64,000 bases of DNA from Pseudomonadota bacterium (GTDB taxonomy: Bacteria > Pseudomonadota > Gammaproteobacteria > Burkholderiales > Burkholderiaceae_C): the NCBI GenBank assembly GCA_029780695.1, contig JAKOYD010000048.1:60805-124804 (forward strand), written 5' to 3'. Under the pieces are notes generated by a model. It ran no database searches. It had not been told where the DNA came from and was given only the letters and a program-made list of their open reading frames with translations. Positions 38,166-47,066 of the stretch are shown here, piece after piece (position 1 is the first letter of the stretch; each line of letters starts with the position of its first letter). A program made the translations under genes and the position numbers.

Positions 38166-38493
38166 AACCCCACGAGCGCGTGAACAGTTCATCCAGCGCG
38201 TCGGTGATGATCTGGCCTTGCGCGGCCAGCGACGCGACCGGCTGCCCCAGCACCGCCACATCGACCGACACCATGTCGAGCGGCTGAAGCACCACACGCT
38301 GTCCGTCGACATCAAAAGACGGATGCATGCGCGAGCCCGCGCTTTGGATGCCGGTGGCCAACACACCCGCGCGCACCAGCGGAACGACGACGCGGCGACG
38401 ATAGCTGTCGAACAAAGCCGACTGAACCAGCACGAAGTAAGGGACGTCGGCGCGCCGCGCACCCCGGTTGACGTGTACGTCGAACTGAGCCAC
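38164..38493 (-). CDS. CcdB-like toxin
   Basis: 109 residues. VAQFDVHVNRGARRADVPYFVLVQSALFDSYRRRVVVPLVRAG follows the CcdB fold (E. coli CcdB begins MQFKVYTY and has RVVIPL). It ends with an acidic/hydrophobic helix QGQIITDALDELFTRSWG; Trp and Gly near the C-terminus match the gyrase-contact residues of CcdB. GTG at 38493 gives the family N-terminus and lies 8 bp after the CcdA-like stop. Predicted DNA gyrase poison. Confidence 0.85.
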   Translation of the reverse strand: MAQFDVHVNRGARRADVPYFVLVQSALFDSYRRRVVVPLVRAGVLATGIQSAGSRMHPSFDVDGQRVVLQPLDMVSVDVAVLGQPVASLAAQGQIITDALDELFTRSWG

Positions 38494-38501
38494 GGCAGAA
38501 G

Positions 38502-38756
38502 TCAGAGCGTGGAATGGTCGTCGGCAAACGAGCCGCCCATGGCGTCCAGCACGGCGTTCCACTCGCGGCACGCAGCGTCTGCTTCGCGCTGCCGTTGCGC
38601 TCGCTCACCACGCGCCCGCGCAACGTACTCGGTCAGCATGGCTTCGACGGTAGCCGACAGATTGCCGCTCAAGGCCTTGGCTTCCTGCACCAAGTCTTCG
38701 CTCAGCGTCAGGTTGACGGGGCGTTTGCGGGGTTGAAGCGGAAGAGAAGCGGTCAT
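38502..38756 (-). CDS. CcdA-like antitoxin
   Basis: 84 residues. PRKRPVNLTLSEDLVQEAKALSGNLSATVEAMLTEYV is the CcdA ribbon-helix-helix domain; the C-terminus REWNAVLDAMGGSFADDHSTL is the intrinsically disordered toxin-binding tail typical of CcdA. It precedes the CcdB-like toxin by 8 bp. Twin palindromes abut its start codon. Confidence 0.88.
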   Translation of the reverse strand: MTASLPLQPRKRPVNLTLSEDLVQEAKALSGNLSATVEAMLTEYVARARGERAQRQREADAACREWNAVLDAMGGSFADDHSTL

Positions 38757-38775
38757 ATGCGCATGATATGCGCAT
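38757..38775 (-). promoter_or_regulatory. Twin palindromes upstream of the CcdA-like gene
   Basis: ATGCGCAT occurs at 38757-38764 and again at 38768-38775, 11 bp apart, one helical turn. They begin at the base adjoining the antitoxin start codon. Such phased short palindromes suit cooperative binding by RHH antitoxin dimers. Confidence 0.55.
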
Positions 38776-38798
38776 GAACCATTGTGCGCAATGGCGCG

Positions 38799-40613
38799 TC
38801 ACTTTGCACTGCTTGGCCTTGCCCACCACGCATCAATCGCCCAAGCCTCCCCCCGAAAGTAAGGCGGCGTGACCTCGGGTTTCTGCAGCCGGTGCGCGTT
38901 GTACGCCATGCGGTGCGTGCCGCTGTACCACTGGGGGATGAAGACGTGGCTGTGGGTGATGACGCGCTCCAGGGCGTGGCAGGCGGCCAGGTACTCGGGC
39001 TTCGTTCTAGCGGCGACCATGCGGTCGAGAATGGAGTCGACGGCCGGGCTTTTCACGCCGGCCAGGTTGCCTGAATCTTCGGTATCCGCCGCCTGGCTGC
39101 CGAACAGGTCAGCGTATTCCTGGCCGGGGTTGGCGGTGCCGGCGTAGGCGATGGTGGTGATGTCGAAGTCGAACTTCTGCAGGCGCTGCTGGTACAGGGC
39201 GAAGTCCACAGGGCGGAAACGCAGGGTAATGCCCAGCTTTTCAAGGTTGCGCATCCAGGGCGTGACGGTGCGGGCGCCGCCTTCGTTGCTGTCGAGGTAT
39301 TCCAGCACGAAGGGCTGGCCTTGCGCGTTGCGCAGCGTGCCGTTTTGTACCGTCCAGCCAGCGTCGGCCAGCAGCTTCTGCGCGCGGCGCAGGTTCTCGC
39401 GCAGGCCGCCGGCGACGGGATCCTGCGGACGGTCGGTGCGCGGCGGTTCATGGGCGGGGCCGAAGGCGGCGTCGGGGATCTTGCCGCGCCAGGGCGTGAG
39501 CAGTGCCAGTTCGTCAGCCGATGGCGTGCCGGTGGCGGCGCACGAGGTGTTGCCGAACAGGCCGCGCACGCGCTGGTACGAGTTGTAGAACATCTGGCGG
39601 TTCATCCACTCGTAGTCCATCGCCAGCCCCAGTGCCTGGCGCACGCGCACGTCTTGCAGCAGCGGCCGGCGCGTGTTGAGCACGTAACTTTGAAAGCCGG
39701 TGGGCAGCTTGTGCTGAAACTCGCCCTTGACGAGTTCGCCCGAGTCGAAGCGCTTGCCGTTGACGCGCCGCGCCCAGTCGCCGGCGGAATAAAACGCCAT
39801 CAGATCGAACTCGCCGGCCTTCAGCGCCTCCAGCCGGGCCGTGTTGTCCTTGTAGATCTTGACGTTGATGCGGTCGAAGTTGGCGGTGCCGCGGCGCACG
39901 TTCAGATCCTTAGCCCAGTAGTCGGGGTCGCGCACGTAGGTGATGTCCTTGCCGAACTTCACCGGGCCAATCTTGTACGGGCCGCTGCCAATGGGCGGCT
40001 CCATCACCACCTCGTTGAAGGGCTTGCCCCGCCCCCATTTGCGGCTGAACACCGGCAGGCCGCCCACCGTCAGCGGCAGTTCGCGGTTGGCGCGCTTGAA
40101 GCGGTAGCGCACGGTGCGGTCATCGACCACATCGACGCCGGCCACGTCGATCAGCAGCGTCTTGTAGGCGGGCGAGGTGTGCTTGCCCACGAGCGTGTCG
40201 TAGCTGTGTTTCACATCCGCCGCCAGCACCGGGTCGCCATTGTGAAAGCGCGCGTTCTGGCGCAGCCTGAAGGTGGCCGACAGGCCATCGGCCGCCACCG
40301 CCACGTCTTCGGCCAGCAGGCCGTAGCCGGCGCCCTCTTCGTCCAGCGAGCCGGCCAGCAGGCTGTCGAACATGAGCTGGCTCAGGTACGCCGGCGCGCC
40401 GCCGCGGATGGTGAAGGGGTTGTATTTGTCGAAGGTGGACAGGCGCAGGTTGCTGACCAGGCGAATCTCGCCGCCCTTGGGCGCGCTGGGGTTGACGTAG
40501 TCGAAATGGCTGAAGCCCGGCGGGTACTTCATGTCACCCCACAGGGCGTAGCCGTGGGCCGCCCAGGTGGCGGGCGTACAGGCCGCGAGCAGGAATGCAA
40601 GCAAAACACGCAT
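38799..40613 (-). CDS. yejA: Peptide ABC transporter periplasmic solute-binding protein YejA
   Basis: 604 residues. A signal peptide (MRVLLAFLLAACTPATWAA) precedes HGYALWGDMKYPPGFSHFDYVNPSAPKGGEI, the YejA hallmark of family 5 solute-binding proteins. FDSLLAGSLDEEGAGYGLLAE and the ending YFRGEAWAIDAWW also fit. It would bind peptides and pass them to YejBEF. It reads leftwards as the first yej gene; a CcdAB-like module and an inverted-repeat element separate it from yejB. Confidence 0.93.
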   Translation of the reverse strand: MRVLLAFLLAACTPATWAAHGYALWGDMKYPPGFSHFDYVNPSAPKGGEIRLVSNLRLSTFDKYNPFTIRGGAPAYLSQLMFDSLLAGSLDEEGAGYGLLAEDVAVAADGLSATFRLRQNARFHNGDPVLAADVKHSYDTLVGKHTSPAYKTLLIDVAGVDVVDDRTVRYRFKRANRELPLTVGGLPVFSRKWGRGKPFNEVVMEPPIGSGPYKIGPVKFGKDITYVRDPDYWAKDLNVRRGTANFDRINVKIYKDNTARLEALKAGEFDLMAFYSAGDWARRVNGKRFDSGELVKGEFQHKLPTGFQSYVLNTRRPLLQDVRVRQALGLAMDYEWMNRQMFYNSYQRVRGLFGNTSCAATGTPSADELALLTPWRGKIPDAAFGPAHEPPRTDRPQDPVAGGLRENLRRAQKLLADAGWTVQNGTLRNAQGQPFVLEYLDSNEGGARTVTPWMRNLEKLGITLRFRPVDFALYQQRLQKFDFDITTIAYAGTANPGQEYADLFGSQAADTEDSGNLAGVKSPAVDSILDRMVAARTKPEYLAACHALERVITHSHVFIPQWYSGTHRMAYNAHRLQKPEVTPPYFRGEAWAIDAWWARPSSAK

Positions 40614-40682
40614 GCGACAATTCTGACGCCAAACAACAGGGTGGACCCCTCCCGGCTTAGGTAAGGCGCGCAAGACTCCGAT

Positions 40683-40743
40683 CCGTTCGGACTGAGCCTG
40701 TCGAAGTGTTCACGCGGCGCTTCGACAGGCTCAGCGCGAACGG
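40683..40743. repeat. REP-type palindrome in the yejA-fabI divergent gap
   Basis: CTGAGCCTGTCGAAG (40692-40706) is inverted at 40720-40734, with outer arms CCGTTCG/CGAACGG. The CTGAGCCTGTCGAAG word is a widespread proteobacterial REP sequence. It lies between the two divergent start codons. Confidence 0.85.
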
Positions 40744-40828
40744 CGTGTGAGGTGCGCGTTTTAGCAGCTTGGGGCCGCCTTTCGCGATGCGAAGGCCCAC
40801 CCCTTTTTCTGAAAAGGAGAACAATCAC

Positions 40829-41632
40829 ATGTCCAACCCCAGCGGCTTTCTGGCGGGCAAGAAACTGTTGATCACCGGCGTGTTGTCGAACCGGTCCATC
40901 GCCTACGGCATCGCGCGCGCCTGCCGCAATCAGGGTGCAGAACTGGCCTTCAGCTACGTGGGCGAGCGCTTCAAGGACCGCATCACCGAATTCGCGGCCG
41001 AGTTTGATTCGAAGCTGGTCTTCGACTGCGACGTCGGCAGCGACGAGCAGATCGAGCGCATGTTCACCGACCTCTCAAAGACCTGGCCGACGTTCGACGG
41101 CTTCGTGCACGCCATCGGCTTTGCGCCGCGCGAGGCCATCGCCGGCAACTTCTTCGACGGCCTCTCCCGCGAGAACTACCGCATCGCCCACGACATCAGC
41201 GCCTACAGCTTTCCCGGCATGGCCAAGGCCGCCCTGCCCTACCTGAGCGACAAGTCGGCGCTGCTCACCCTGTCGTACCTGGGCGCGCTGCGGGCGATCC
41301 CCAACTACAACACCATGGGCCTGGCCAAGGCCAGCCTGGAAGCCAGCGTGCGCTTCATGGCCGAGGCGCTGGGCGGCCGCGGTGTTCGTGTCAACGGCAT
41401 TTCGGCCGGCCCGATCAAGACGCTGGCCGCCAGCGGCATCAAGGATTTCGGCAAGCTGCTGGGCACCGTGGCCAGCGCATCGCCGCTGCGCCGCAACGTC
41501 ACCATCGACGACGTGGGCAACGTGGCGGCCTTCTTGCTGAGCGACTTGGCCGCCGGCGTGACGGCCGAGATCACCTACGTCGATGGCGGTTTCAGCCAGA
41601 CGGCAGGCTTGAGCGCCGACATGGTCGGATGA
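40829..41632 (+). CDS. fabI: Enoyl-ACP reductase (NADH) FabI
   Basis: 267 residues. [25 protein letters not shown] is the FabI cofactor-binding start. [30 protein letters not shown] contains catalytic Tyr150, Tyr160 and Lys167. [17 protein letters not shown] is the substrate-loop block. It carries out the last reduction in fatty-acid elongation. AAGGAG sits 8 bp before the ATG. Tyr in the first position argues for a triclosan-sensitive type; not tested here. Confidence 0.97.
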   Translation: MSNPSGFLAGKKLLITGVLSNRSIAYGIARACRNQGAELAFSYVGERFKDRITEFAAEFDSKLVFDCDVGSDEQIERMFTDLSKTWPTFDGFVHAIGFAPREAIAGNFFDGLSRENYRIAHDISAYSFPGMAKAALPYLSDKSALLTLSYLGALRAIPNYNTMGLAKASLEASVRFMAEALGGRGVRVNGISAGPIKTLAASGIKDFGKLLGTVASASPLRRNVTIDDVGNVAAFLLSDLAAGVTAEITYVDGGFSQTAGLSADMVG

Positions 41633-41637
41633 CCCGG

Positions 41638-41701
41638 TTTTTTGATCAAATCAGGCCCGCGCCCTGATCAGGCAATCGTCTGCAGCTACCGAATTGATAG
41701 T
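41638..41701. repeat. Family A repeat, copy 11 (at the ligase start)
   Basis: TTTTTTGATCAAATCAGGCC, CCTGATCAGG, CTGCAGCTACCGAATTGATAG. The flanks follow the family consensus; the core has become a TGATCA-type stem. It contains the candidate start codons of the DNA ligase gene. Confidence 0.65.
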
Positions 41702-42578
41702 GATCAATCGTCGGCGTGCCTTGTCCGTCTTGACGGCGATGCTGGCGGCCGGGCATGGCGGTGGTGCATGGGCGCAGCGCGACGCACCTGCGCTGCTGCT
41801 GGCGGGTCGCTATCGCCCAGGCATCGACCTGGGTGATTACTGGGTCAGCGAAAAATACGACGGCGTGCGCGGCGTGTGGGACGGCCGGCAGCTGACCACA
41901 CGCGGCGGCGAACGCGTCAACGCGCCCGACTGGTTCACCCAAGGCTGGCCCGCCACCCCGATGGACGGCGAGCTGTGGGCCGGGCGCGGCGCATTCGAGC
42001 ACGCGCAATCCACCGTCGGTCGCGCGCAAGCCGGCGACGACGCGTGGCGCCGCATGCGCTTCATGGTGTTTGATCTGCCCGCGCATCCAGGCACCTTTGA
42101 CCAGCGGCTGGACACGTTGCGCACCACCGTCGCGACCATCGCCCAGCCATGGGTGGTGGCCGTGCCGCAGCGCAAGGTGGCCGACGATGCCGAACTGCAG
42201 GCGTGGCTGCGCGACGTGGTGCGCGGCGGCGGCGAAGGCCTGATGCTGCACCGCGGCGCGTCGCTGTACCGCGCCGGGCGCGGCGACGATCTGCTCAAGC
42301 TGAAGCTGCACGACGACGCCGAAGCCCGTGTCGTCGGCCATCTGCCGGGGACGGGCCGCCACGCGGGCCGGCTGGGCGCCCTGCTGGTCGAAACGCCGCA
42401 GGGCCAGCGCTTTCGCCTGGGCACCGGCCTGAGCGACGCCCAGCGCGAGCAGCCGCCGCCCCTGGGCAGTTGGGTGACGTACCGGTATCGCGGACTGCAC
42501 GCCGGCAGCGGCCTGCCGCGATTCGCCAGTTTCGTGCGCGTGCGCAGCGACGAGCCCCGTTTTCGCGACATTCGCTGA
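41700..42578 (+). CDS. Secreted ATP-dependent DNA ligase (LigE-like)
   Basis: About 292 residues. A twin-Arg-like/hydrophobic signal (NRRRALSVLTAMLAAGHGGGAWA) is followed by a minimal adenylation domain: motif I SEKYDGVRG with nucleotidyl Lys52, MDGELWAGRGAFE, GEGLMLHRGASLYRAGRGDDLLKLK (motifs IV-V), and an OB domain ending RFASFVRVRSDEPRFRD. No zinc finger or other domain, matching periplasmic LigE, linked to DNA uptake in some bacteria. GTG 41700 or TTG 41694 could start it; both lie in a family A repeat and neither has a good ribosome-binding site. Confidence 0.85.
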   Translation: MINRRRALSVLTAMLAAGHGGGAWAQRDAPALLLAGRYRPGIDLGDYWVSEKYDGVRGVWDGRQLTTRGGERVNAPDWFTQGWPATPMDGELWAGRGAFEHAQSTVGRAQAGDDAWRRMRFMVFDLPAHPGTFDQRLDTLRTTVATIAQPWVVAVPQRKVADDAELQAWLRDVVRGGGEGLMLHRGASLYRAGRGDDLLKLKLHDDAEARVVGHLPGTGRHAGRLGALLVETPQGQRFRLGTGLSDAQREQPPPLGSWVTYRYRGLHAGSGLPRFASFVRVRSDEPRFRDIR

Positions 42579-42604
42579 GCGGTGCGTGCACGTCACGCCG
42601 TCCT

Positions 42605-42655
42605 GAATTCATAGCTCTGAGCGTGTTCCGATGCGCGCACAGAGCATAAAAAGGC
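42605..42655. repeat. Family A repeat, diverged copy 12 (intergenic)
   Basis: AATTCATAGCTCTGAGCGTG and CGCGCACAGAGCATAAAAAGG retain family flanks with an altered core, just before a terminator. Confidence 0.4.
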
Positions 42656-42658
42656 AAC

Positions 42659-42688
42659 AAAAAACCCGCCGAAGCGGGTTGTTTTTTT
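42659..42688. terminator. Bidirectional intrinsic terminator
   Basis: AACCCGC, loop CGAA, GCGGGTT, with a T-run on the right (42682-42688) and an A-run on the left (42659-42664). It sits between the convergent ligase and YdcH-type genes and could end both. Confidence 0.85.
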
Positions 42689-42734
42689 GCGGACGCCGCA
42701 CGCCCATGGGCGGCGGCACGGCAACAGGAGCGCC

Positions 42735-42965
42735 TTATTTGGACGCCGCGGCTTCGTTGCGCAGCAGCGTATACAGCTCGTCCTTGATGTGCAGCTTTTC
42801 TTTCTTCAGCGTCTCGATCTCGGTGTGAATGCCACCGGCGTCGTGCGATTCCAGCGACGAAATCTTGTGATCAAGCTCGTTGTGCTTCTCGAACAGATGC
42901 AAAAACCGGTGGTTGGTGCCCTCGCCCTTCAAGCGGGTGATCAGGTCACGGTATTCAGGAAACAT
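42735..42965 (-). CDS. YdcH/DUF465 family small protein
   Basis: 76 residues: MFPEYRDLITRLKGEGTNHRFLHLFEKHNELDHKISSLE, then TEIETLKKEKLHIKDELYTLLR, the DUF465 helical hairpin. Function unknown. AAAGGAG stands 7 bp before the ATG. It follows the decarboxylase gene by 47 bp in the same direction. Confidence 0.88.
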   Translation of the reverse strand: MFPEYRDLITRLKGEGTNHRFLHLFEKHNELDHKISSLESHDAGGIHTEIETLKKEKLHIKDELYTLLRNEAAASK

Positions 42966-43012
42966 CGTTTCTCCTTTCTCTCTGTATGGGTCAATGATAA
43001 GCCAGCGGCAGC

Positions 43013-45367
43013 TCAGAAATTGCTGGCGTAGGGCGAATCCGTGGCAGTCTGGATCATGTCGTCGATGTCGGTCACCGGCGTCACTCGCGCGCGACCGCCG
43101 CCTTGCGCCACGCAGTCGGCGTAATAGCGGATCTGGCCGTGGTCGTCCTCGACTTCCACCAGGCCATGGATGTCGGTCTCGAAGCCCGGACACATCAGCG
43201 CGAATTCGCGCGAAAACTTCAAGTAGTCGACGATCTTCTTGTTGAACACTTCGCCCGGAATCAGGAGCGGAATGCCCGGCGGATAGGGCGTGACCAGCCC
43301 CACGGTAACGCGGCCTTCCAGGTCGTCGATTTCCACCCGTTCGACCTGCCGGCGCGCGATGCAGGCATAGGCATCGGCGGGGTTCATGGCGGGCGTCAGC
43401 TCGCTCAGGTACATGTCGGTGGTCAGGCGCGCGATGTCGTACTTGGCGTACATCTCGTGCACGTGCTGGCACAAATCGCGCAGGCCCATGCGCTCGTAGC
43501 GGCGGTGCTGGGCGCAGAACTCCGGCATGATGCGCCACATGGGCTGGTTGCGGTCATAGTCGTCCTTGAACTGCTGCAGCGCCGTCAGCAGCGTGTTCCA
43601 GCGGCCCTTGGTGATGCCGATGGTGAACATGATGAAGAAGCTGTAGAGGCCCGTCTTCTCGACCACCACGCCGTGCTCGGCCAAGAACTTGGTGACGATG
43701 CTGGCCGGAATGCCCGTCTGGTCGAACTTGCCGTCCAGGTTGAGGCCGGGCGTGACGATGGTGGCTTTGATCGGGTCCAGCATGTTGAAGCCCGGCGCCA
43801 GCGTACCGAAGCCGTGCCAGCTTTTCTGGGCGCTGCCGTTCTTGATCACCCAATCGTCGGCGCTGCCGACGCCTTCAGCGGCGATCTTGTCTGGGCCCCA
43901 GACCTGGAACCACCAGTCGTCCTTGCCGAATTCTTCTTCGACCTTGCGCATGGCGCGACGAAAGTCCATGGCTTCGGAAATGCTTTCTTCCACCATCGCG
44001 GTGCCGCCCGGCGGCTCCATCATGGCGGCGGCCACGTCGCAGCTGGCGATGATGCTGTACTGCGGGCTGGTCGAGGTGTGCATCAGGTACGCCTCGTTGA
44101 ACAGGTAGCGGTCCAGCTTGACCTGTTGCGAATCCTGCACCAGCACGTGGCTGGCCTGGCTGATGCCAGCCAGCAGTTTGTGGATCGACTGGGTGGAATA
44201 CACCACGCTCTGCTTGGGGCGTGGGCGCTTCTTGCCCATGGCGTGGAAGGTGCCGTAGAACGGGTGGAAGGCCGCGTGCGGCAACCACGCTTCGTCGAAG
44301 TGTAGGTTGTCGACGTAGCCGTCGAGCATGCCCTTGATGGCCTCGGTGTCGTACAGCACGCCGTCGTAGGTGCTTTGCGTCAGCGTCAGGATGCGCGGCT
44401 TGACCTTGGCGGCGTCGACGTGCCCCAGCAGCGGGTTGGCGCGGATCTTGGCCTTGATGGCCTCGGGCTCGAATTCGGATTTCGGGATCGGCCCGATGAT
44501 GCCGTAGTGGTTGCGGGTGGGCTTCAAAAAGACAGGGATCGCCCCCGTCATGATGATGGCGTGCAGGTTGCTCTTGTGGCAGTTGCGGTCGACCACCACC
44601 ACGTCGCCGGGCGCCACCGTGTGGTGCCACACCATCTTGTTGGATGTGCTGGTGCCGTTGGTGACGAAGAAGCAATGGTCGGCGTTGAAGATGCGCGCCG
44701 CGTTGCGCTCGGACTCGCCAATCGCGCCATTGTGATCGAGCAGCTGGCCCAGCTCTTCGACCGCGTTGCAGACGTCGGCGCGCAGCATGTTCTCGCCGTA
44801 GAACTGGTGGTACATCTGGCCAATGGGCGACTTCAGGAACGCCACGCCGCCCGAATGCCCTGGGCAGTGCCACGAGAACGATCCGTCTTCGGCATAGTCG
44901 AGCAGTGCCTTGAAGAACGGCGGCTGAATGCCCTCCAGGTAGCTCTTGGCCTCGCGGATGATGTGCTTGGCCACGAACTCGGGCGTGTCCTCGAACATGT
45001 GGATGAAGCCGTGCAATTCGCGCAGGATGTCGTTGGGCAGGTGCTGGCTGGTCTTGGTTTCGCCGTGCAGGTAGATGGGCACGTCTTCGTTCTTGCGCCG
45101 CACTTCCTGGATGAAGTTGCGCAGGCTCAACACGGCGGGGTCGGGGTCGGGGCCGGCGGTGAACTCTTCGTCGTCGATCGACAGGATGAACGCGCTAGCG
45201 CGGCTTTGCTGCTGGGCGAACTGGCTCAAATCGCCATAGCTGGTGGCGCCCACCACCTCGAAACCCTCGGCCTCGATGGCGGTCGCCAGGGCGCGAATGC
45301 CGAAGCCGGAGGTGTTCTCGGCGCGGTAGTCTTCGTCGATGATGACAATGGGAAAACGGAATTTCAT
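43013..45367 (-). CDS. Arginine/lysine/ornithine decarboxylase (PLP, fold type I)
   Basis: 784 residues. The N-terminal wing domain is response-regulator-like (MKFRFPIVIIDEDYRAENTSGFGIRALATA). The PLP domain has SFSWHCPGHSGGVAFLKSPIG, GTSTSNKMVWHH, HFDEAWLPHAAFHP and the Schiff-base Lys in STQSIHKLLAGISQAS. The C-terminal domain runs from about residue 600. Length and wing place it with AdiA/LdcC/SpeC inducible-type decarboxylases; it could be the biodegradative or biosynthetic arginine enzyme. Substrate specificity is not certain. ATG 45367 is chosen over 45397. Confidence 0.92.
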   Translation of the reverse strand: MKFRFPIVIIDEDYRAENTSGFGIRALATAIEAEGFEVVGATSYGDLSQFAQQQSRASAFILSIDDEEFTAGPDPDPAVLSLRNFIQEVRRKNEDVPIYLHGETKTSQHLPNDILRELHGFIHMFEDTPEFVAKHIIREAKSYLEGIQPPFFKALLDYAEDGSFSWHCPGHSGGVAFLKSPIGQMYHQFYGENMLRADVCNAVEELGQLLDHNGAIGESERNAARIFNADHCFFVTNGTSTSNKMVWHHTVAPGDVVVVDRNCHKSNLHAIIMTGAIPVFLKPTRNHYGIIGPIPKSEFEPEAIKAKIRANPLLGHVDAAKVKPRILTLTQSTYDGVLYDTEAIKGMLDGYVDNLHFDEAWLPHAAFHPFYGTFHAMGKKRPRPKQSVVYSTQSIHKLLAGISQASHVLVQDSQQVKLDRYLFNEAYLMHTSTSPQYSIIASCDVAAAMMEPPGGTAMVEESISEAMDFRRAMRKVEEEFGKDDWWFQVWGPDKIAAEGVGSADDWVIKNGSAQKSWHGFGTLAPGFNMLDPIKATIVTPGLNLDGKFDQTGIPASIVTKFLAEHGVVVEKTGLYSFFIMFTIGITKGRWNTLLTALQQFKDDYDRNQPMWRIMPEFCAQHRRYERMGLRDLCQHVHEMYAKYDIARLTTDMYLSELTPAMNPADAYACIARRQVERVEIDDLEGRVTVGLVTPYPPGIPLLIPGEVFNKKIVDYLKFSREFALMCPGFETDIHGLVEVEDDHGQIRYYADCVAQGGGRARVTPVTDIDDMIQTATDSPYASNF

Positions 45368-45516
45368 GCAGCAATGCTCCAGCCGCCAGACGGCCAATAG
45401 CGCGCAAGTGTACGGAATTGGTGCAGCGCATCACACCCGCGGCGGCGGAATGAACCACAATCTTTTCAAATAGTCTTGCCACCCAGCCACAATCGGACCG
45501 ACACAAGGAGTCAAGC

Positions 45517-45942
45517 ATGGCGTATTCGACCTGGTGGTGGATCATGACCGGCGTGCTGGTCGCGCTGGAACTGCTGAGCGGCACCTTCTACTTGCTGATG
45601 CTGTCCATCGGCGGCGTGGCCGGCGCGCTGGCCGCGCACCTGGGCGCCCCGCTGAACGCGCAGATCGTGGCGGCGGCGCTGGTGGGCGGCGTGGCCGTGG
45701 TGGCGTGCTACCTGCTGCGCCGCCGCCGGCCGGGCGACCCCTCAGCGCGCGCTGAACGCAGCGTCAACCTGGACGTGGGTGAAATCGTGCAGGTCGACGG
45801 CTGGAACCCCGACGGCACGGCGCAGATCCGCTACCGTGGCGCCGCCTGGACGGTGATGCATCGCCCCGGCACCGCGCCCCGCCCCGGGCCGCACCGCGTG
45901 GCAGAACTGGTGGGCAGCCGCCTGCTGGTGGACCCTGCCTGA
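45517..45942 (+). CDS. NfeD family membrane protein
   Basis: 141 residues. Two or three hydrophobic segments (TWWWIMTGVLVALELLSGTFYLLMLSIGGVAGALAAH and AQIVAAALVGGVAVVACYLL) precede an OB-like domain (GEIVQVDGWNPDGTAQIRYRGAAWTVM). NfeD proteins pair with SPFH proteins in inner-membrane microdomains; the SPFH gene follows 34 bp downstream. Confidence 0.9.
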   Translation: MAYSTWWWIMTGVLVALELLSGTFYLLMLSIGGVAGALAAHLGAPLNAQIVAAALVGGVAVVACYLLRRRRPGDPSARAERSVNLDVGEIVQVDGWNPDGTAQIRYRGAAWTVMHRPGTAPRPGPHRVAELVGSRLLVDPA

Positions 45943-45976
45943 CACCCCCCACTCCGTCGCAAGAAAGGAAGCCGCC

Positions 45977-46912
45977 TTGGAAATCGCCCTGATCCTTCTC
46001 ATCATCGTCGTCATCTTCATCACCCGCTCGGTCAAGGTGGTGCCGCAGCAGAACGCCTGGGTGGTCGAACGCCTGGGCAAATACCACACCACGCTGTCGC
46101 CGGGCCTGAACTTTCTGGTGCCCTTCATTGATCGCGTGGCCTACAAGCACAGCCTGAAGGAAATCCCGCTCGACGTGCCCAGCCAGGTCTGCATCACGCG
46201 CGACAACACGCAGCTGCAGGTGGACGGCATCCTGTACTTCCAGGTGACCGACCCGATGCGCGCCAGCTATGGCTCCAGCAACTACATCACCGCTATCTCG
46301 CAACTGGCGCAGACCACGCTGCGCAGCGTCATCGGCAAGCTGGAGCTGGACAAGACCTTTGAAGAACGCGAGATGATCAACGCCAAGGTGGTTGAGGCCA
46401 TCGACGAGGCGGCGCTGAACTGGGGCGTGAAGGTGCTGCGCTATGAAATCAAGGACTTGACGCCGCCGGCCGAAATTCTGCGCTCCATGCAGGCGCAGAT
46501 CACCGCCGAGCGCGAAAAGCGCGCCGTCATCGCCACGTCCGAGGGCAAGCGCCAGGAAGAAATCAACCTGGCCGAAGGGCAGAAGCAGGCCGCCATCGCC
46601 AAGTCCGAAGGCGAAAAGCAGGCCGCCATCAACACCGCGCAAGGCCAGGCCGCCGCGATTACCGAAGTGGCCACCGCCACCGCTCTGGCCCTGGCGCGCG
46701 TCGGCGCCGCCATCCGCCAGCCGGGCGGCGAACAGGCGGTGCAACTGAAGGTCGCCGAAAAAGCCGTCGAAGCCTACAGCCAGTTGGCCGCCCAGGCCAA
46801 GACCACGCTGGTGGTGCCCAGCAACATGACCGAGGTATCGGCGCTCGTCACCTCGGCCATGAAGATGGTGCAGGCTGGGCAGGCCAACCCCTCGCCTACC
46901 GATCGCGCTTGA
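45977..46912 (+). CDS. SPFH/stomatin-like membrane protein (QmcA-like)
   Basis: 311 residues. A hydrophobic N-terminal anchor (EIALILLIIVVIFI) is followed by an SPFH domain: VKVVPQQNAWVVERLGKYHTTLSPGLNFLVPFIDRVA, SQVCITRDNTQLQVDGILYFQV. A long Ala/Glu/Lys coiled coil (residues ~170-235: EREKRAVIATSEGKRQEEI) drives oligomerisation. The start is a TTG with AGAAAGGAAG upstream; no ATG fits the anchor. With NfeD it forms a standard SPFH-NfeD pair. Confidence 0.92.
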   Translation: MEIALILLIIVVIFITRSVKVVPQQNAWVVERLGKYHTTLSPGLNFLVPFIDRVAYKHSLKEIPLDVPSQVCITRDNTQLQVDGILYFQVTDPMRASYGSSNYITAISQLAQTTLRSVIGKLELDKTFEEREMINAKVVEAIDEAALNWGVKVLRYEIKDLTPPAEILRSMQAQITAEREKRAVIATSEGKRQEEINLAEGQKQAAIAKSEGEKQAAINTAQGQAAAITEVATATALALARVGAAIRQPGGEQAVQLKVAEKAVEAYSQLAAQAKTTLVVPSNMTEVSALVTSAMKMVQAGQANPSPTDRA

Positions 46913-46940
46913 TCGGTGCAGCGGTGCACCGGTTGCCAAA

Positions 46941-46990
46941 TGCTACCTTTGTGATAGCTTTTGACGCAGTCTGGTCAAGCGCGGGAGCGA
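46941..46990. repeat. Family A repeat, diverged copy 13 (before tRNA-Ser)
   Basis: GCTACCTTTGTGATAGCTTT, GACGCAGTCTGGTCAAGCGCG. Partial match, lacking one arm, between the SPFH gene and the tRNA. Confidence 0.4.
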
Positions 46991-47066
46991 GAAACGGCGC
47001 CCGAAGATCGTGTCGAGCCAATGCAAGCCAGGGCGCGGGTGCCGCTGCTACAATACGTGGTTCCAC

